Assembly (NCBI GenBank): GCA_964421355.1 | Contig: CAYQWX010000002.1 | Location: 1 to 64,000, forward strand | Source of the DNA: JALTDM01 sp964421355 | GTDB taxonomy: Bacteria; Bacteroidota; Bacteroidia; Bacteroidales; JALTDM01 | Length of the DNA: 64,000 nt | Direction: 5' to 3' | Shown: positions 1 to 8,856 of the stretch, in pieces | Layout: each line of letters begins with the position of its first letter | How positions within the stretch are numbered: position 1 is the stretch's first letter | Translations under genes and position numbers: made by a program | The notes under the pieces: generated by a model | Told to the model about the DNA's origin: nothing | What the model saw: the letters and a program-made list of their open reading frames with translations, nothing else | Database searches by the model: none

Positions 1-53
1 CTTTCAGATAAAACGGGAGTTAAAATGAAAACGGTTTCGTACTGATTTACCAT
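1..53 (-). CDS. rpsF: 30S ribosomal protein bS6, N-terminal fragment cut by the window edge
   Basis: Reading the minus strand from an ATG at position 53 gives MVNQYETVFILTPVLSE, the conserved start of ribosomal protein S6 (small ribosomal subunit, binds 16S rRNA together with S18). Only 17 codons are visible; the rest lies to the left of the window, where rpsR and rplI usually follow in Bacteroidota. The match rests on a short stretch, but that stretch is characteristic of the family. Confidence 0.8.
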   Translation of the reverse strand, partial: MVNQYETVFILTPVLSE

Positions 54-1004
54 AATACTTTAATTTTTAAATTGTTTTAAATTAAAAAAGTGGTGCAAAA
101 ATACTGCTATTTATTTTTATAGAGAAAATTTTAGCTTTCTTTTTACAATATTTTTTTCAAAAAGACCAATAGAGTTCTAAATATTTTTTATCCCACTTTC
201 TTTTTAGGCAAAGAAAAGCGTGCTGTACGGATTTTTTTGACCTCAAAAACCGTGAGGATCAAGTGCTATTGCTGCACAGTTCATACAACAAAAGCGTTTC
301 TGACATCAAATAAATTCCGTAAGTTTTTATGTTGAGCGGAGCTATAAGGATAAATGTTGTTTGCTCACCTTGTAAAAGGTATGAGTTCTTTTATCCTGCG
401 TAGCAAAACATTATCAAAAACAAGGAATTTATTTGCAGTCTTGACTTTTTGTTACTTTTGGGTCAAGCCAAAAGTAAAGATAATTATATTTTACAGAACA
501 GCAAACTATAAAACTCCCCTCCTTGGTTAAGGAGGGGTTAGGGGTGGTTCGTCATAAGTTTATTAGCACTTTTTTAATCTATGAGAAAATGTATATAAAA
601 GAAAAAAGTTTCTTTATAATTTTTTTCATGTTCATTTCTTTGTGGCGACAAAGAAACGAACCAAAGAAAACGCTCCAAAACGATGCTTCCACCCACTTGG
701 TAGCAACTTATTTTTTGTTGTCTTTTGTTTGGTATCCCACGCAATCCCGCCGTGTTGGATAGCCTACCCGCTTAAAATCCTGATGGATTTTTTGCTACTT
801 TTTTCATCAATGGAAAAAAGTAGATAACCCGATTGTGTTATGCTAAAAGTAGGAATTAAGAGGGAAATTACTCTAATTTTACTGTTTTTTGAAAACTAAA
901 TTAATTGTTTAGGAATCTATTTTAAATATAAAATCCTTATTTCAAAGGTTTTTTTATTACTTTTGGCTTGTTTTTTGCCTCTATTTTACATAAAAAAACA
1001 TACT
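54..1004. repeat. Gene-free region with inverted repeats and dispersed-repeat-like sequence
   Basis: No convincing gene lies between rpsF and the lipoprotein at 1005. The stretch contains an 11-bp inverted repeat (308-318 with 424-434) enclosing about 105 bases with further partial pairing. It also has a perfect 9-bp hairpin (516-524 with 529-537, loop GGTT) made of CCCCTCC/GGAGGGG arms. Segments such as the one at about 424-474 recur in diverged form at 19751-19803. Two short open frames here (523-762 and 642-827) read low-complexity or repeat-derived peptides and look spurious. I infer decayed dispersed repeats of the kind common between Bacteroidota genes. Confidence 0.5.
958..965 (+). promoter_or_regulatory. 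Candidate Bacteroidota -7 promoter element (TAnnTTTG)
   Basis: TACTTTTG lies 39 bases before the ATG at 1005 and matches the -7 consensus TAnnTTTG of the Bacteroidota primary sigma factor. No clear -33 TTTG was found at the expected distance. Confidence 0.4.
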
Positions 1005-2168
1005 ATGACAAAAAAGATTTTAGCACTTTTTTCTATCCTTTTGTTGTTAGAAAGTTGTACTTCTACGGATAAGTTGATACGAAAAGGAGAGTATGACAAA
1101 GCATTTAAGCGTTCGTTGAAAAAGGTTATCAGAAAACCTAATGATGAAGAAGCGGTGAAAAATTTGGTTATTGCTTATAATAAAGCACAAGAACGAGACG
1201 AAGGTAAGATTAAAAATTTGATATCCACAGGACAACCTGATATATGGGATAAGGTTTATTATATTTATTTGGATATGAATGACAGGTATGAAAAAATCAA
1301 CCCTCTTTTACCTTTGAAAATAAATGGTCAAAATGTATCAATCCGTAAAAATAATTATTTTGCGTTGGCAGAAGAGGCAAAGAAAAAAGCGGCTGAATAT
1401 CATTATGTCTTGGGGAAAAAATACATGAAAGAAGGAACTAGAGACTCATATAGGGAGGCATACTATGAATTTAACCATGCACTTATGTTTTACAATGATT
1501 ATAAAGATGCTAAACGGTTAAGGGATATTGCTGAACAAAAAGGTATTAGTTTAGTTGCAATATTTGTTACAAATAATAGTCGTATAAAGCTATTTGCAGA
1601 GGATGTAAACAATTTATTTTCATTTAATCCGTGTAAGTTTAATTCCCAGTGGGTTAGATTTCAGACTTATGTAAATGATATACCGAAAGATGCAGATTAT
1701 TACATAGAAGTGCAGATAGACGATATATCCATTTCACCGGAAAGAGTGGAATCGGTAGTCCACAAAATAGAAAAAGATATTCAAGATGGTACAGAGTATG
1801 TATATGATGCTAATGGAAATATTCTTACAGATAGTACTGGACATTATATTACACGTCCTAGAATAATTCATGCGACCTGTATTGTAAAAGAAACTCATCT
1901 TAAAAAAGATGCTCATGCTACAGCTACCGTTAAATATGAAGACAAAAGCACCATGCTTAAAAAATCACCAATAGGTGCCGAACAGCATTTTGAATATGTG
2001 TATGCTACTGCAAATGGAGATTTAAGGGTGCTTGACGAAGATACTCGTAAACTATTAAGGGACCCTGTGCAATTTCCCCCAAATGAAGTATTAATACATG
2101 ACTTGTTTAAAAATTTATCTGAAGCACTTAAAGAAAATATTAGAAAAAACAGGAGGATATTTCAATGA
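1005..2168 (+). CDS. Predicted lipoprotein of unknown function
   Basis: This 387-residue protein begins MTKKILALFSILLLLESC, a lipoprotein signal peptide with the cysteine at residue 18, so it should be lipid-anchored in the envelope. The open frame extends upstream to 963 with a TTG start, but the ATG at 1005 places the signal peptide correctly and sits downstream of a promoter-like element. Residues of about 20-60 are helical and resemble a TPR-like repeat (KGEYDKAF pattern); the remainder is mixed and I do not recognise a domain. Its stop overlaps the start of hflX by four bases (ATGA), so the two are probably translationally coupled. Confidence 0.75.
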   Translation: MTKKILALFSILLLLESCTSTDKLIRKGEYDKAFKRSLKKVIRKPNDEEAVKNLVIAYNKAQERDEGKIKNLISTGQPDIWDKVYYIYLDMNDRYEKINPLLPLKINGQNVSIRKNNYFALAEEAKKKAAEYHYVLGKKYMKEGTRDSYREAYYEFNHALMFYNDYKDAKRLRDIAEQKGISLVAIFVTNNSRIKLFAEDVNNLFSFNPCKFNSQWVRFQTYVNDIPKDADYYIEVQIDDISISPERVESVVHKIEKDIQDGTEYVYDANGNILTDSTGHYITRPRIIHATCIVKETHLKKDAHATATVKYEDKSTMLKKSPIGAEQHFEYVYATANGDLRVLDEDTRKLLRDPVQFPPNEVLIHDLFKNLSEALKENIRKNRRIFQ

Positions 2169-3343
2169 GTATGAAAAATCCTATTTCTGCTATTCATGCA
2201 CAAAAAGGAATATTGGTAGGAACATTTTCTGTAAATACTCCGAAAGATAAAGCTGAAGAATATTTAGATGAGTTGAAATTTTTGGCTCATACTGCAGGAA
2301 TAGAAACCGAAAAAGTTTTTTTGCAAAGAGTAGAGCGTCCACATGCAGCCTATTTTATAGGGAAAGGTAAATTAGACGAGATAAAACAGTATATTGCTAC
2401 ACATGATATTGATATTATAATATTTGATGATGAACTTACGCCTACACAACAAAGGAATATAGATACATATCTGAAAAAACGTACTATAGACAGGACAAAC
2501 CTAATTTTGGATATATTTGCACGCAGGGCAAAAACTTCCCATGCAAAAGCTCAAGTGGAACTTGCCCAATATCAATATTTACTACCAAGACTTACTGGAT
2601 TATGGACACATCTGGAAAGACAAAAAGGAGGAATTGGACTTCGTGGACCGGGGGAAAAAGAATTGGAAACAGACCGCCGTATTGTTCAAAAAATAATCTC
2701 ACGACTAAAGGACAAATTAAAAAAAATAGATAAAGAAAAAGCTGTTCAACGTAGTAATAGGCAGGGATTTGTGAGAGTGTCCCTTGTTGGATATACCAAT
2801 GTGGGGAAGTCAACTATAATGCAATTGCTTAGCAAAGCGAATGTGTTTGCGGAAAATAAACTATTTGCAACTCTTGACACAACAGTAAGGAGGGTGCATT
2901 ATGATGATATTTCATATTTATTATCGGATACTGTGGGATTTATTAGAAAATTACCACACTCTCTTGTAGAGTCTTTTAAATCTACTTTAGATGAAGTGCG
3001 TGAAGCGGATTTGCTTTTGCATGTGGTGGATATTTCGCACAATAGTTATCAAGAGCAAATAGATACTGTAAATAAAACATTAACCGAGATAGGGGCTTTT
3101 GATAAACCTGTGATTTATGTTTTTAATAAAATAGATTTATTAGAAAATTTTGACGAAAAAATTTTGCAACAGCTTGAACAATCATGGTTGACTTCAAATA
3201 ATAAAGCTATTTTTATTTCTGCTACAAAAAAAATAAATACAGACCAATTACGCCAAAAGATATACGATGAGGTAAAAGAAATACAACAAAAAAGATATCC
3301 TCACAACGTTAAAAACATTGAAGAAGAAATAAACGGAGAATAA
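2165..3343 (+). CDS. hflX: Ribosome-associated GTPase HflX
   Basis: A 392-residue GTPase of the HflX family, which binds the 50S subunit and splits or rescues stalled ribosomes. The N-terminal HflX domain contains the typical LERQKGG and RGPGEKELETDRR segment near residues 150-180. The G domain follows, with a P-loop GYTNVGKST at about 209, DTVGF (G3) at about 257 and NKID (G4) at about 320. The C-terminus is lysine- and glutamate-rich. The length is normal for the family. The start codon overlaps the stop of the upstream lipoprotein gene by four bases. Confidence 0.95.
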   Translation: MSMKNPISAIHAQKGILVGTFSVNTPKDKAEEYLDELKFLAHTAGIETEKVFLQRVERPHAAYFIGKGKLDEIKQYIATHDIDIIIFDDELTPTQQRNIDTYLKKRTIDRTNLILDIFARRAKTSHAKAQVELAQYQYLLPRLTGLWTHLERQKGGIGLRGPGEKELETDRRIVQKIISRLKDKLKKIDKEKAVQRSNRQGFVRVSLVGYTNVGKSTIMQLLSKANVFAENKLFATLDTTVRRVHYDDISYLLSDTVGFIRKLPHSLVESFKSTLDEVREADLLLHVVDISHNSYQEQIDTVNKTLTEIGAFDKPVIYVFNKIDLLENFDEKILQQLEQSWLTSNNKAIFISATKKINTDQLRQKIYDEVKEIQQKRYPHNVKNIEEEINGE

Positions 3344-3375
3344 TAATAGGAATATAAAATAGTTGTTAAAATAAT

Positions 3376-3383
3376 TACCTTTG
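3376..3383 (+). promoter_or_regulatory. Candidate -7 promoter element (TAnnTTTG)
   Basis: TACCTTTG lies just 13 bases before the ATG at 3397, in the short hflX/cyclotransferase gap. The spacing would give a nearly leaderless mRNA, so this is tentative. Confidence 0.35.
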
Positions 3384-3396
3384 TAGAAAAAAATAC

Positions 3397-4464
3397 ATGA
3401 AAAAGATATTATTTCTGGTAGGTGTTATACTGTTAATGATTAGTGCTTGCAATAACAATAAATCACATACGAAAACAATAACGGAAAAAGACACTAATAT
3501 TCAAAAAGAAAGTAATATTTGTAATATATTTTATTCCAAGCAAACAGCACATGTAGGAGATACTATCTCTATTGCTATCAAATATTCTGCAAAACCCGAT
3601 TCTGCAATGTCATTTTTAGATGGAATACCACTTAAAACATATCACGATTCCATAAATATTATCAGGTTGTTTACAGATACATTGTCAACGGGACATCACC
3701 AATTAATGCTTATTTCATATTCTAATCATAAAGAAGAAACGGATTCATATAATTTTACTCTTCTATCGGATATTGTTCCCAAGACTGTAAAAGTAAAAGT
3801 TTTAGCTACATACCCACATGATAAACATGCCTATACTCAAGGATTGTTTATAGATAACGGTTTTTTATATGAAGGAACGGGACAATGGGGGCAATCTTCA
3901 CTTAGAAAAATAAAATTACCAACCTATGAAATATTACAGTCATATAATTTGCCCGATGATATTTTTGGTGAAGGAATTGTTCTTTACAAAGATGAAATAA
4001 TTCAACTTACTTGGCAATCAAGAGTGGCTTTTGTGTTTGATAAAGAGGAGTTTACATTAAAAAAGAAGTTTACTTATACCACAGAAGGTTGGGGAATTAC
4101 AAATTATGGGAAGAGATTGATAATGAGTGATGGCTCTAATATGTTGTATGTGCTTGATCCAAATACTTTTACCGTAGTTAAGAAAATAGAAGTATTTGAT
4201 GATAACGGACCAATAAAAAACTTAAATGAATTGGAAAATATAAATGGGATTATTTATGCTAATGTATATCAAACAGACTTTATTGTAGCAATTGACCCTC
4301 AATCAGGTAAAGTGATAAAAAAAATAGATTGCTCGGGACTTTTGACCGAAGACGATAAGTTTCCAGGAATAGATGTACTTAATGGCATTGCTTATGATAG
4401 GCAAACGAAAAAGATTTATATTACAGGGAAAAATTGGCCAAAACTTTTTGAAGTAAAATTCTAA
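3397..4464 (+). CDS. Glutaminyl-peptide cyclotransferase family lipoprotein
   Basis: A 355-residue protein with a lipoprotein signal (MKKILFLVGVILLMISAC, cysteine 18). Residues of about 30-125 form an extracytoplasmic domain I do not recognise. Residues of about 130-355 match the plant/bacterial-type glutamine cyclotransferase family (PF05096), a beta-propeller enzyme that converts N-terminal glutamine to pyroglutamate. Family landmarks are PHDKHAYTQGL, YEGTGQWGQSSLRK, FGEGIV, TEGWGI, MSDGS and the closing GIAYD...ITGKNWPKLFEV. It probably acts in the periplasm or at the cell surface. The family assignment is strong; activity on peptides is inferred. Confidence 0.88.
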   Translation: MKKILFLVGVILLMISACNNNKSHTKTITEKDTNIQKESNICNIFYSKQTAHVGDTISIAIKYSAKPDSAMSFLDGIPLKTYHDSINIIRLFTDTLSTGHHQLMLISYSNHKEETDSYNFTLLSDIVPKTVKVKVLATYPHDKHAYTQGLFIDNGFLYEGTGQWGQSSLRKIKLPTYEILQSYNLPDDIFGEGIVLYKDEIIQLTWQSRVAFVFDKEEFTLKKKFTYTTEGWGITNYGKRLIMSDGSNMLYVLDPNTFTVVKKIEVFDDNGPIKNLNELENINGIIYANVYQTDFIVAIDPQSGKVIKKIDCSGLLTEDDKFPGIDVLNGIAYDRQTKKIYITGKNWPKLFEVKF

Positions 4465-4473
4465 ATATTTGTA

Positions 4474-5253
4474 ATGGCAAACTTATTTTTGGCAAAAAAA
4501 TGTATTTATTACTGGCTTACTTCAAGGCACAAACGGGGATTTGGAATACATTCCCCTTTTTTATTTAATTTAATTACAAAAGGTTTTAGACAAGATGATA
4601 AAATCTTTATTAATAATGATATAGAGAATATTTACAAAAGTTTTTTTAAAAATAATACACCTATTTCTTTAACCCCTTTTGGAGCCGGGTCAAAAGTCTC
4701 TTCATCTCTTGTGCGTAGTCCTGCTCAAATTGTAAAGAATGAAGTAATGCCGTTAAAATACAGAATATTGCTTTCAAAACTAATAAATTATTTTAATTCT
4801 AAAAATATCATAGAACTTGGAACATCTCTTGGCATTACTACCGCTTATATTGCGGCTGCTACAAAAGGTAATATAATTACTGTGGAAGGAGAACCGAATA
4901 TTCATGAGTTAGCAAAACAAACATTCTCTAAGCTTGGATTGAAAAATATTACAGCGATAAATTCTTCCTTTGATGATTTTTTGGCTAACAATAAGCTAAA
5001 ATATGATTTCGTTGTGATTGACGGTAATCACACATACGAGGCTACAGTAAAATATTTTAACATATTACTCACTTATACATCATCTGATACAGTATGGATT
5101 TTTGATGATATATATTGGTCGGAAGGTATGGCTAAAGCTTGGCAATACATAATAAAACATCTACAAACTACTCTAACTTTGGATTTATGTCGTATGGGTA
5201 TAGCATTTACTAACCAACGCTTATCCAAACAATATTTTATGATAAGATATTAA
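4474..5253 (+). CDS. Class I SAM-dependent methyltransferase (Methyltransf_24-like)
   Basis: A 259-residue cytoplasmic protein. The SAM-binding motif I is IIELGTSLGITTAYIA (about residues 111-126), followed by VEGEP (acidic residue for the ribose) and VVIDGNHTYEATVKYF, typical of the O-methyltransferase-3/Methyltransf_24 group. The N-terminal ~100 residues include a basic segment (SRHKRGFGIHSPFLFNLI) often seen in Bacteroidota members of this family. The substrate cannot be told from sequence. It starts nine bases after the cyclotransferase and may share its transcript. Confidence 0.82.
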   Translation: MANLFLAKKCIYYWLTSRHKRGFGIHSPFLFNLITKGFRQDDKIFINNDIENIYKSFFKNNTPISLTPFGAGSKVSSSLVRSPAQIVKNEVMPLKYRILLSKLINYFNSKNIIELGTSLGITTAYIAAATKGNIITVEGEPNIHELAKQTFSKLGLKNITAINSSFDDFLANNKLKYDFVVIDGNHTYEATVKYFNILLTYTSSDTVWIFDDIYWSEGMAKAWQYIIKHLQTTLTLDLCRMGIAFTNQRLSKQYFMIRY

Positions 5254-5512
5254 AAAAACTTACCTTATCTAGTCTGATACCAGCAAGCAACAAGATTTCA
5301 TTTTGTTTGTTCACTCCTGAAACATAATACTATTATTATAAGTAATGAAGCAAGGAGATAATCTAATCGTGTACTTGCCATTGTTTTTTACCTAGCCTTT
5401 GCGTTTTGTTTAGAGTGATTATAATTATACTATCCTCTGTTTTTTGCCACTTTTAAAAAGTAAAAATTATGTCTTGCAAATAGTAATCTAAATCTATATT
5501 AGTTTTCCTGTT

Positions 5513-6415
5513 TTATAAATATTGAATCCAAGCTAGATGTAAACTTGTTTCTATATCTTTTGCCAAAGATTGAGGACTAATTACTTTTACAGCATCTCCA
5601 TAAGAAAGTAATTCCATTACAAAATCGAAAGTAATGTAAATATGCAATTTTATTGTAATACTCCCATCTGTATCATTTATTATTTGCTGTGAATGATGCA
5701 GAGGATGTGATCTAACATATTTACTTTGGTTAGGAGAAAATGAGAGTATGATATCTTGAGGTTTCTCATAAGGAGGACGTATGATACCAAAACAATGTTC
5801 AAAAAAAGTATGTAAATCAAAATCTTGTGGAGATTCGAAACTTGATGAAGTTAGTTCTACATTGTATATTCTATCCAATCCGAATGTTTTAATATATCCG
5901 TCTCTTGTATCTTTAGCAACAAGGTACCACTGAGACTTAAATTCTTTAAGTCCCAACGGATAAACACCTCGTGGTTCTGCATTCATAACATCAAATCCTT
6001 TGAGATACCAAAAGTTTGTTATTTTGTGTTCTTTTATTGCTTCCAAAAGTGCTGACAAATTCTCTATCCCGCTTTTTTCTTTGCGTTCAAATTGGATATA
6101 TCCATAAAAATTCTTATGTATTTTCATAAGGGATAACCATTCCAGAGTCTCTAATATTTTTGCATTGGGATTATTGTCGTCAAGCTCTTCTATTTTATAT
6201 TTTTTATTCCTATTGTCATAAACAATAAAAATAGAAAAAATATTACGGATATCGTTAATATCCCGTTGTAATGTTCTTTCTGATATATGAAAATCATATC
6301 CCAGTAATTCTCCTTGCTTATCCAAATAATTAATAATTTCTTGAGAATTGGCACCACTTTTTTTCAAACGTCTAATAATGAAAAAATAACGATAAATACT
6401 TTCTATTTTTGACAT
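5513..6415 (-). CDS. WYL-domain transcriptional regulator
   Basis: A 300-residue regulator. Residues 1-80 form an HTH of the DeoR/YafY kind (SKIESIYRYFFIIRRLK, then RTLQRDINDI). Residues of about 120-200 hold the WYL domain, with PLGLKEFKSQWYLVAKD and GLDRI as its core; a C-terminal extension follows (WCX-like). WYL proteins usually sense small ligands or nucleic acids and often control neighbouring genes. It is divergent from the flavin oxidoreductase at 6626, with 210 bases between, so regulation of that gene is plausible but unproven. Confidence 0.87.
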   Translation of the reverse strand: MSKIESIYRYFFIIRRLKKSGANSQEIINYLDKQGELLGYDFHISERTLQRDINDIRNIFSIFIVYDNRNKKYKIEELDDNNPNAKILETLEWLSLMKIHKNFYGYIQFERKEKSGIENLSALLEAIKEHKITNFWYLKGFDVMNAEPRGVYPLGLKEFKSQWYLVAKDTRDGYIKTFGLDRIYNVELTSSSFESPQDFDLHTFFEHCFGIIRPPYEKPQDIILSFSPNQSKYVRSHPLHHSQQIINDTDGSITIKLHIYITFDFVMELLSYGDAVKVISPQSLAKDIETSLHLAWIQYL

Positions 6416-6586
6416 AATAATAATATATTTTTTATTGCTATTACAAAAATAAGTAATGATAACGACAAATTGTGTCGTCCAAATCTAATTTTATTGAAAA
6501 AACATGAAAATAATAGATGCTATTTTTCAATATGACATTTATCAAAAGTTTGTATGAATAATATGAAATATCAGATAATTATTTAT

Positions 6587-6594
6587 TATTTTTG
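6587..6594 (+). promoter_or_regulatory. Candidate -7 promoter element (TAnnTTTG)
   Basis: TATTTTTG lies 31 bases before the ATG at 6626 in the divergent gap between the WYL regulator and the oxidoreductase. No good -33 element was seen at the right spacing. Confidence 0.4.
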
Positions 6595-6625
6595 GAAACA
6601 TTAAACATCTAAAAATTTTAATATT

Positions 6626-8473
6626 ATGGATTCTTTAGATTTAAGGAATATGTTTATAATGGCTCCTGTTAAATTAGGATACAGCAATGGGAAGGGGCAG
6701 GTTACCGATAAGCATTTGCAATTTTATGATGCAAGAAGTAAACATATTGGGGGAGTAACCCTTGAGCCTTTATATATAGATTCGGGACTTAGAGAACTTC
6801 CAACACAACTTGGAATAGATTCCGACGATAAGATAAAAGAACTTAAAAAAATAACATCTCTCATTCATGAAAACGGAGCTAAAGCTATTGCTCATCTTAA
6901 TCATCCTGGCAGAATGGCAAATCCTAAAATACCTGGTAATTATTGGTGGTCATCAACAGACAAACCTTGTCCAAATAATGGTGCTATTCCTATTGCTATG
7001 GACAGGGAAAAGATGGATAAAGTAAAAGAGCTTTTGGTAAATGCAGCCATAAGAGCAGAAAAGGCAGGTTTTGACATAATAGAACTTCAATATGGTCACG
7101 GCTATTTAATGGCTCAATTTTTATCGGAAGAAGTAAATGACAGAACTGATGAGTATGGTGGCTCTTTTGAAAATAGAATCAAATATCCTGTTGAAGTATT
7201 TGATGCAGTAAAAACTGCCGTTTCCATTCCTGTGATTATTAGACTGTCAGCCACTGAATTTTCGGAAAAAGGAATAAAAATGGAAGAAAGTATCAAGCTT
7301 GCTCATATATTAGAAAAACATGGTGCAGCGGCATTTCAAATAATTGCAGGTTCTGCATGTAGTACTCCCCCCTGGTTTTTTCAACACATGTTTGTTCCCA
7401 AGGGCAAAACATGGGAGTTTGCAGGTAGAATAAAAAAAGAAATATCATCACCGATAATTTTTGTGGGACAAGTAAACTCTATCGAAGATATAAATTACAT
7501 AAAAGAACATTACAATGCAGAATATATATCAATGGGAAGAGCAATGGTAGCAGATCCTGATTTTGTTGGCAAATATTTAGGAATAATAAAAGATAATATA
7601 AGACCGTGTTTAGCTTGCAGTGAAGGGTGTCTTGGTGGTGTTAAATCAGGCAAAGGACTTGGTTGTGTAGTTAATCCTCAATTAAACACAGGGCTTGTTT
7701 CTCCGCAACCTGCTACAAAACAAAAACATATAGCAGTGGTAGGAGGAGGATTGGCGGGAATGGAAGCCGCAGTTACATTGGCACAAAGAGGACACAAAGT
7801 AGATTTGTACGAAAAAGACCAACTGGGAGGACAGTTTAATCTGGCATATTTACCTCCCCACAAACAAAGTTTAAAAAAACTGGTAGATTATTACATAGAT
7901 GAATTAAAAGCCAAACAAGTAAATGTAATACACAAAGAAGCTCAAACTAATGACCTGATTAATTATGATGATGTAATAATAGCAACAGGGTCAGTGCCTG
8001 CAATACCTCCAATAGAAGGATTGTCAAAATATCAATGGGCTGAAATATTATTTGAAGATAAAACTCCAACAGACACAAATTGTTTAATAATAGGAGGAGG
8101 ATTGATTGGATTAGAAATAGCATCAAAACTCGTAGAAAACAACAACAAAGTAATAATTGTAGAAATGCTGGAAGAAGTTGCCAGAGGAATGGAAATGATA
8201 GAAAAAGCCCTGACATTGAAATATTTAAAGGAAAATGACGTAGAAATAATTACTTCTGCAAAAGTAGAGGCAGTAAAAAATAATAAAGTTATAATATCGT
8301 ATAATGGAACAAAAAAAGAAATTACCGGCATTGAACATATAATATTGGCAACAGGTATGAAACCTTATTTGCCTTTTGATATTAAAAATGCTCATATCAT
8401 AGGTGATGCTAAAAATGTAGGCAAAGCTCAAACTGCTATAAGGGACGGATATGAAATAGGTATTTCTTTATAA
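6626..8473 (+). CDS. Old Yellow Enzyme type FMN/Fe-S/FAD oxidoreductase (2,4-dienoyl-CoA reductase/enoate reductase family)
   Basis: A 615-residue enzyme with the three-part architecture of FadH, enoate reductases and the bile-acid enzymes BaiCD/BaiH. Residues 1-330 form an FMN TIM barrel (MAPVKLGYS, AHLNHPGR, ELQYGHGYLMAQFLS, DRTDEYGGSFENR). A 4Fe-4S site follows, with spacing C-x2-C-x3-C-x11-C (CLACSEGC...GC, near residue 330). Next is an FAD/NAD(P) domain, with GGGLAGMEAA near 375 and GGGLIGLEIA near 490. Such enzymes reduce conjugated C=C bonds with NAD(P)H; the substrate here is unknown. It is probably monocistronic: a regulator gene diverges upstream and a terminator follows. Confidence 0.9.
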   Translation: MDSLDLRNMFIMAPVKLGYSNGKGQVTDKHLQFYDARSKHIGGVTLEPLYIDSGLRELPTQLGIDSDDKIKELKKITSLIHENGAKAIAHLNHPGRMANPKIPGNYWWSSTDKPCPNNGAIPIAMDREKMDKVKELLVNAAIRAEKAGFDIIELQYGHGYLMAQFLSEEVNDRTDEYGGSFENRIKYPVEVFDAVKTAVSIPVIIRLSATEFSEKGIKMEESIKLAHILEKHGAAAFQIIAGSACSTPPWFFQHMFVPKGKTWEFAGRIKKEISSPIIFVGQVNSIEDINYIKEHYNAEYISMGRAMVADPDFVGKYLGIIKDNIRPCLACSEGCLGGVKSGKGLGCVVNPQLNTGLVSPQPATKQKHIAVVGGGLAGMEAAVTLAQRGHKVDLYEKDQLGGQFNLAYLPPHKQSLKKLVDYYIDELKAKQVNVIHKEAQTNDLINYDDVIIATGSVPAIPPIEGLSKYQWAEILFEDKTPTDTNCLIIGGGLIGLEIASKLVENNNKVIIVEMLEEVARGMEMIEKALTLKYLKENDVEIITSAKVEAVKNNKVIISYNGTKKEITGIEHIILATGMKPYLPFDIKNAHIIGDAKNVGKAQTAIRDGYEIGISL

Positions 8474-8498
8474 TTCAAATGATTATGGATAAGCTATG

Positions 8499-8541
8499 AA
8501 AAAGTTACTTGTTGGCATGCAACAAATGAGTAACTTTTTTT
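8499..8541 (+). terminator. Rho-independent terminator after the flavin oxidoreductase gene
   Basis: An 11-base arm AAAAAGTTACT (8499-8509) pairs with AGTAACTTTTT (8529-8539). Inside it is a second short stem TGTTG/CAACA, and a run of T follows. It separates the oxidoreductase transcript from the operon beginning at 8610. Confidence 0.75.
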
Positions 8542-8609
8542 GTATATCTGGATTAAACCATTTAATATAAAATCAATCTAACAAAGATACATGGTAAAAA
8601 TAAATAGTT

Positions 8610-8852
8610 ATGAAAATAAAAGACAATATTGCAGTAAGTAATACAGGGTTTGTATTTGACGCAACTACAGGTAATACTTTTACTTCAAACGAAACGGCAA
8701 AAATCATATTAAAAATGCTATCTGAGGGCAAAAGTAAAGAAGAAATAAAACAATATTTTATTGAAAAGTTTGATGTAGATAATAATACCTTTGAAAATGA
8801 TTTTGAAGACTTTCTAATGATTTTGAAAAAACTAAACTTAATAGAAGAATAA
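8610..8852 (+). CDS. PqqD-like peptide-binding protein (RiPP recognition element fold)
   Basis: An 80-residue protein with the PqqD pattern. A beta-hairpin region comes first (VFDATTGNTFTSNETAKIIL, matching the family's 'g..y.LN.ta..il' core), then GKSKEEIKQYFIEKFDVD and a C-terminal helical part ending FLMILKKLNLIEE. PqqD and related RRE domains bind the leader of a peptide substrate and present it to a modifying enzyme. It is the first gene of a compact operon, four bases before the ATP-grasp gene. No radical SAM enzyme, the usual PqqD partner, is nearby. The N-terminus of the decarboxylase two genes downstream looks like a candidate ligand. Confidence 0.78.
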   Translation: MKIKDNIAVSNTGFVFDATTGNTFTSNETAKIILKMLSEGKSKEEIKQYFIEKFDVDNNTFENDFEDFLMILKKLNLIEE

Positions 8853-8856
8853 AAAA

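Noticed and set aside
308..434. CRISPR array or riboswitch
   Set aside because: There is one inverted-repeat pair, no repeated spacer pattern and no known riboswitch core; the window shows no CRISPR repeats or cas genes.
523..827. Two short open frames (79 and 61 codons) near the left end
   Set aside because: They overlap each other and a repeat-like hairpin, read low-complexity peptides without recognisable motifs, and lack any family pattern.
8582..8589. TATCTTTG on the minus strand, a perfect -7 match
   Set aside because: It points left toward the terminator and the oxidoreductase 3' end, where no minus-strand gene exists; such short motifs arise by chance in AT-rich DNA.
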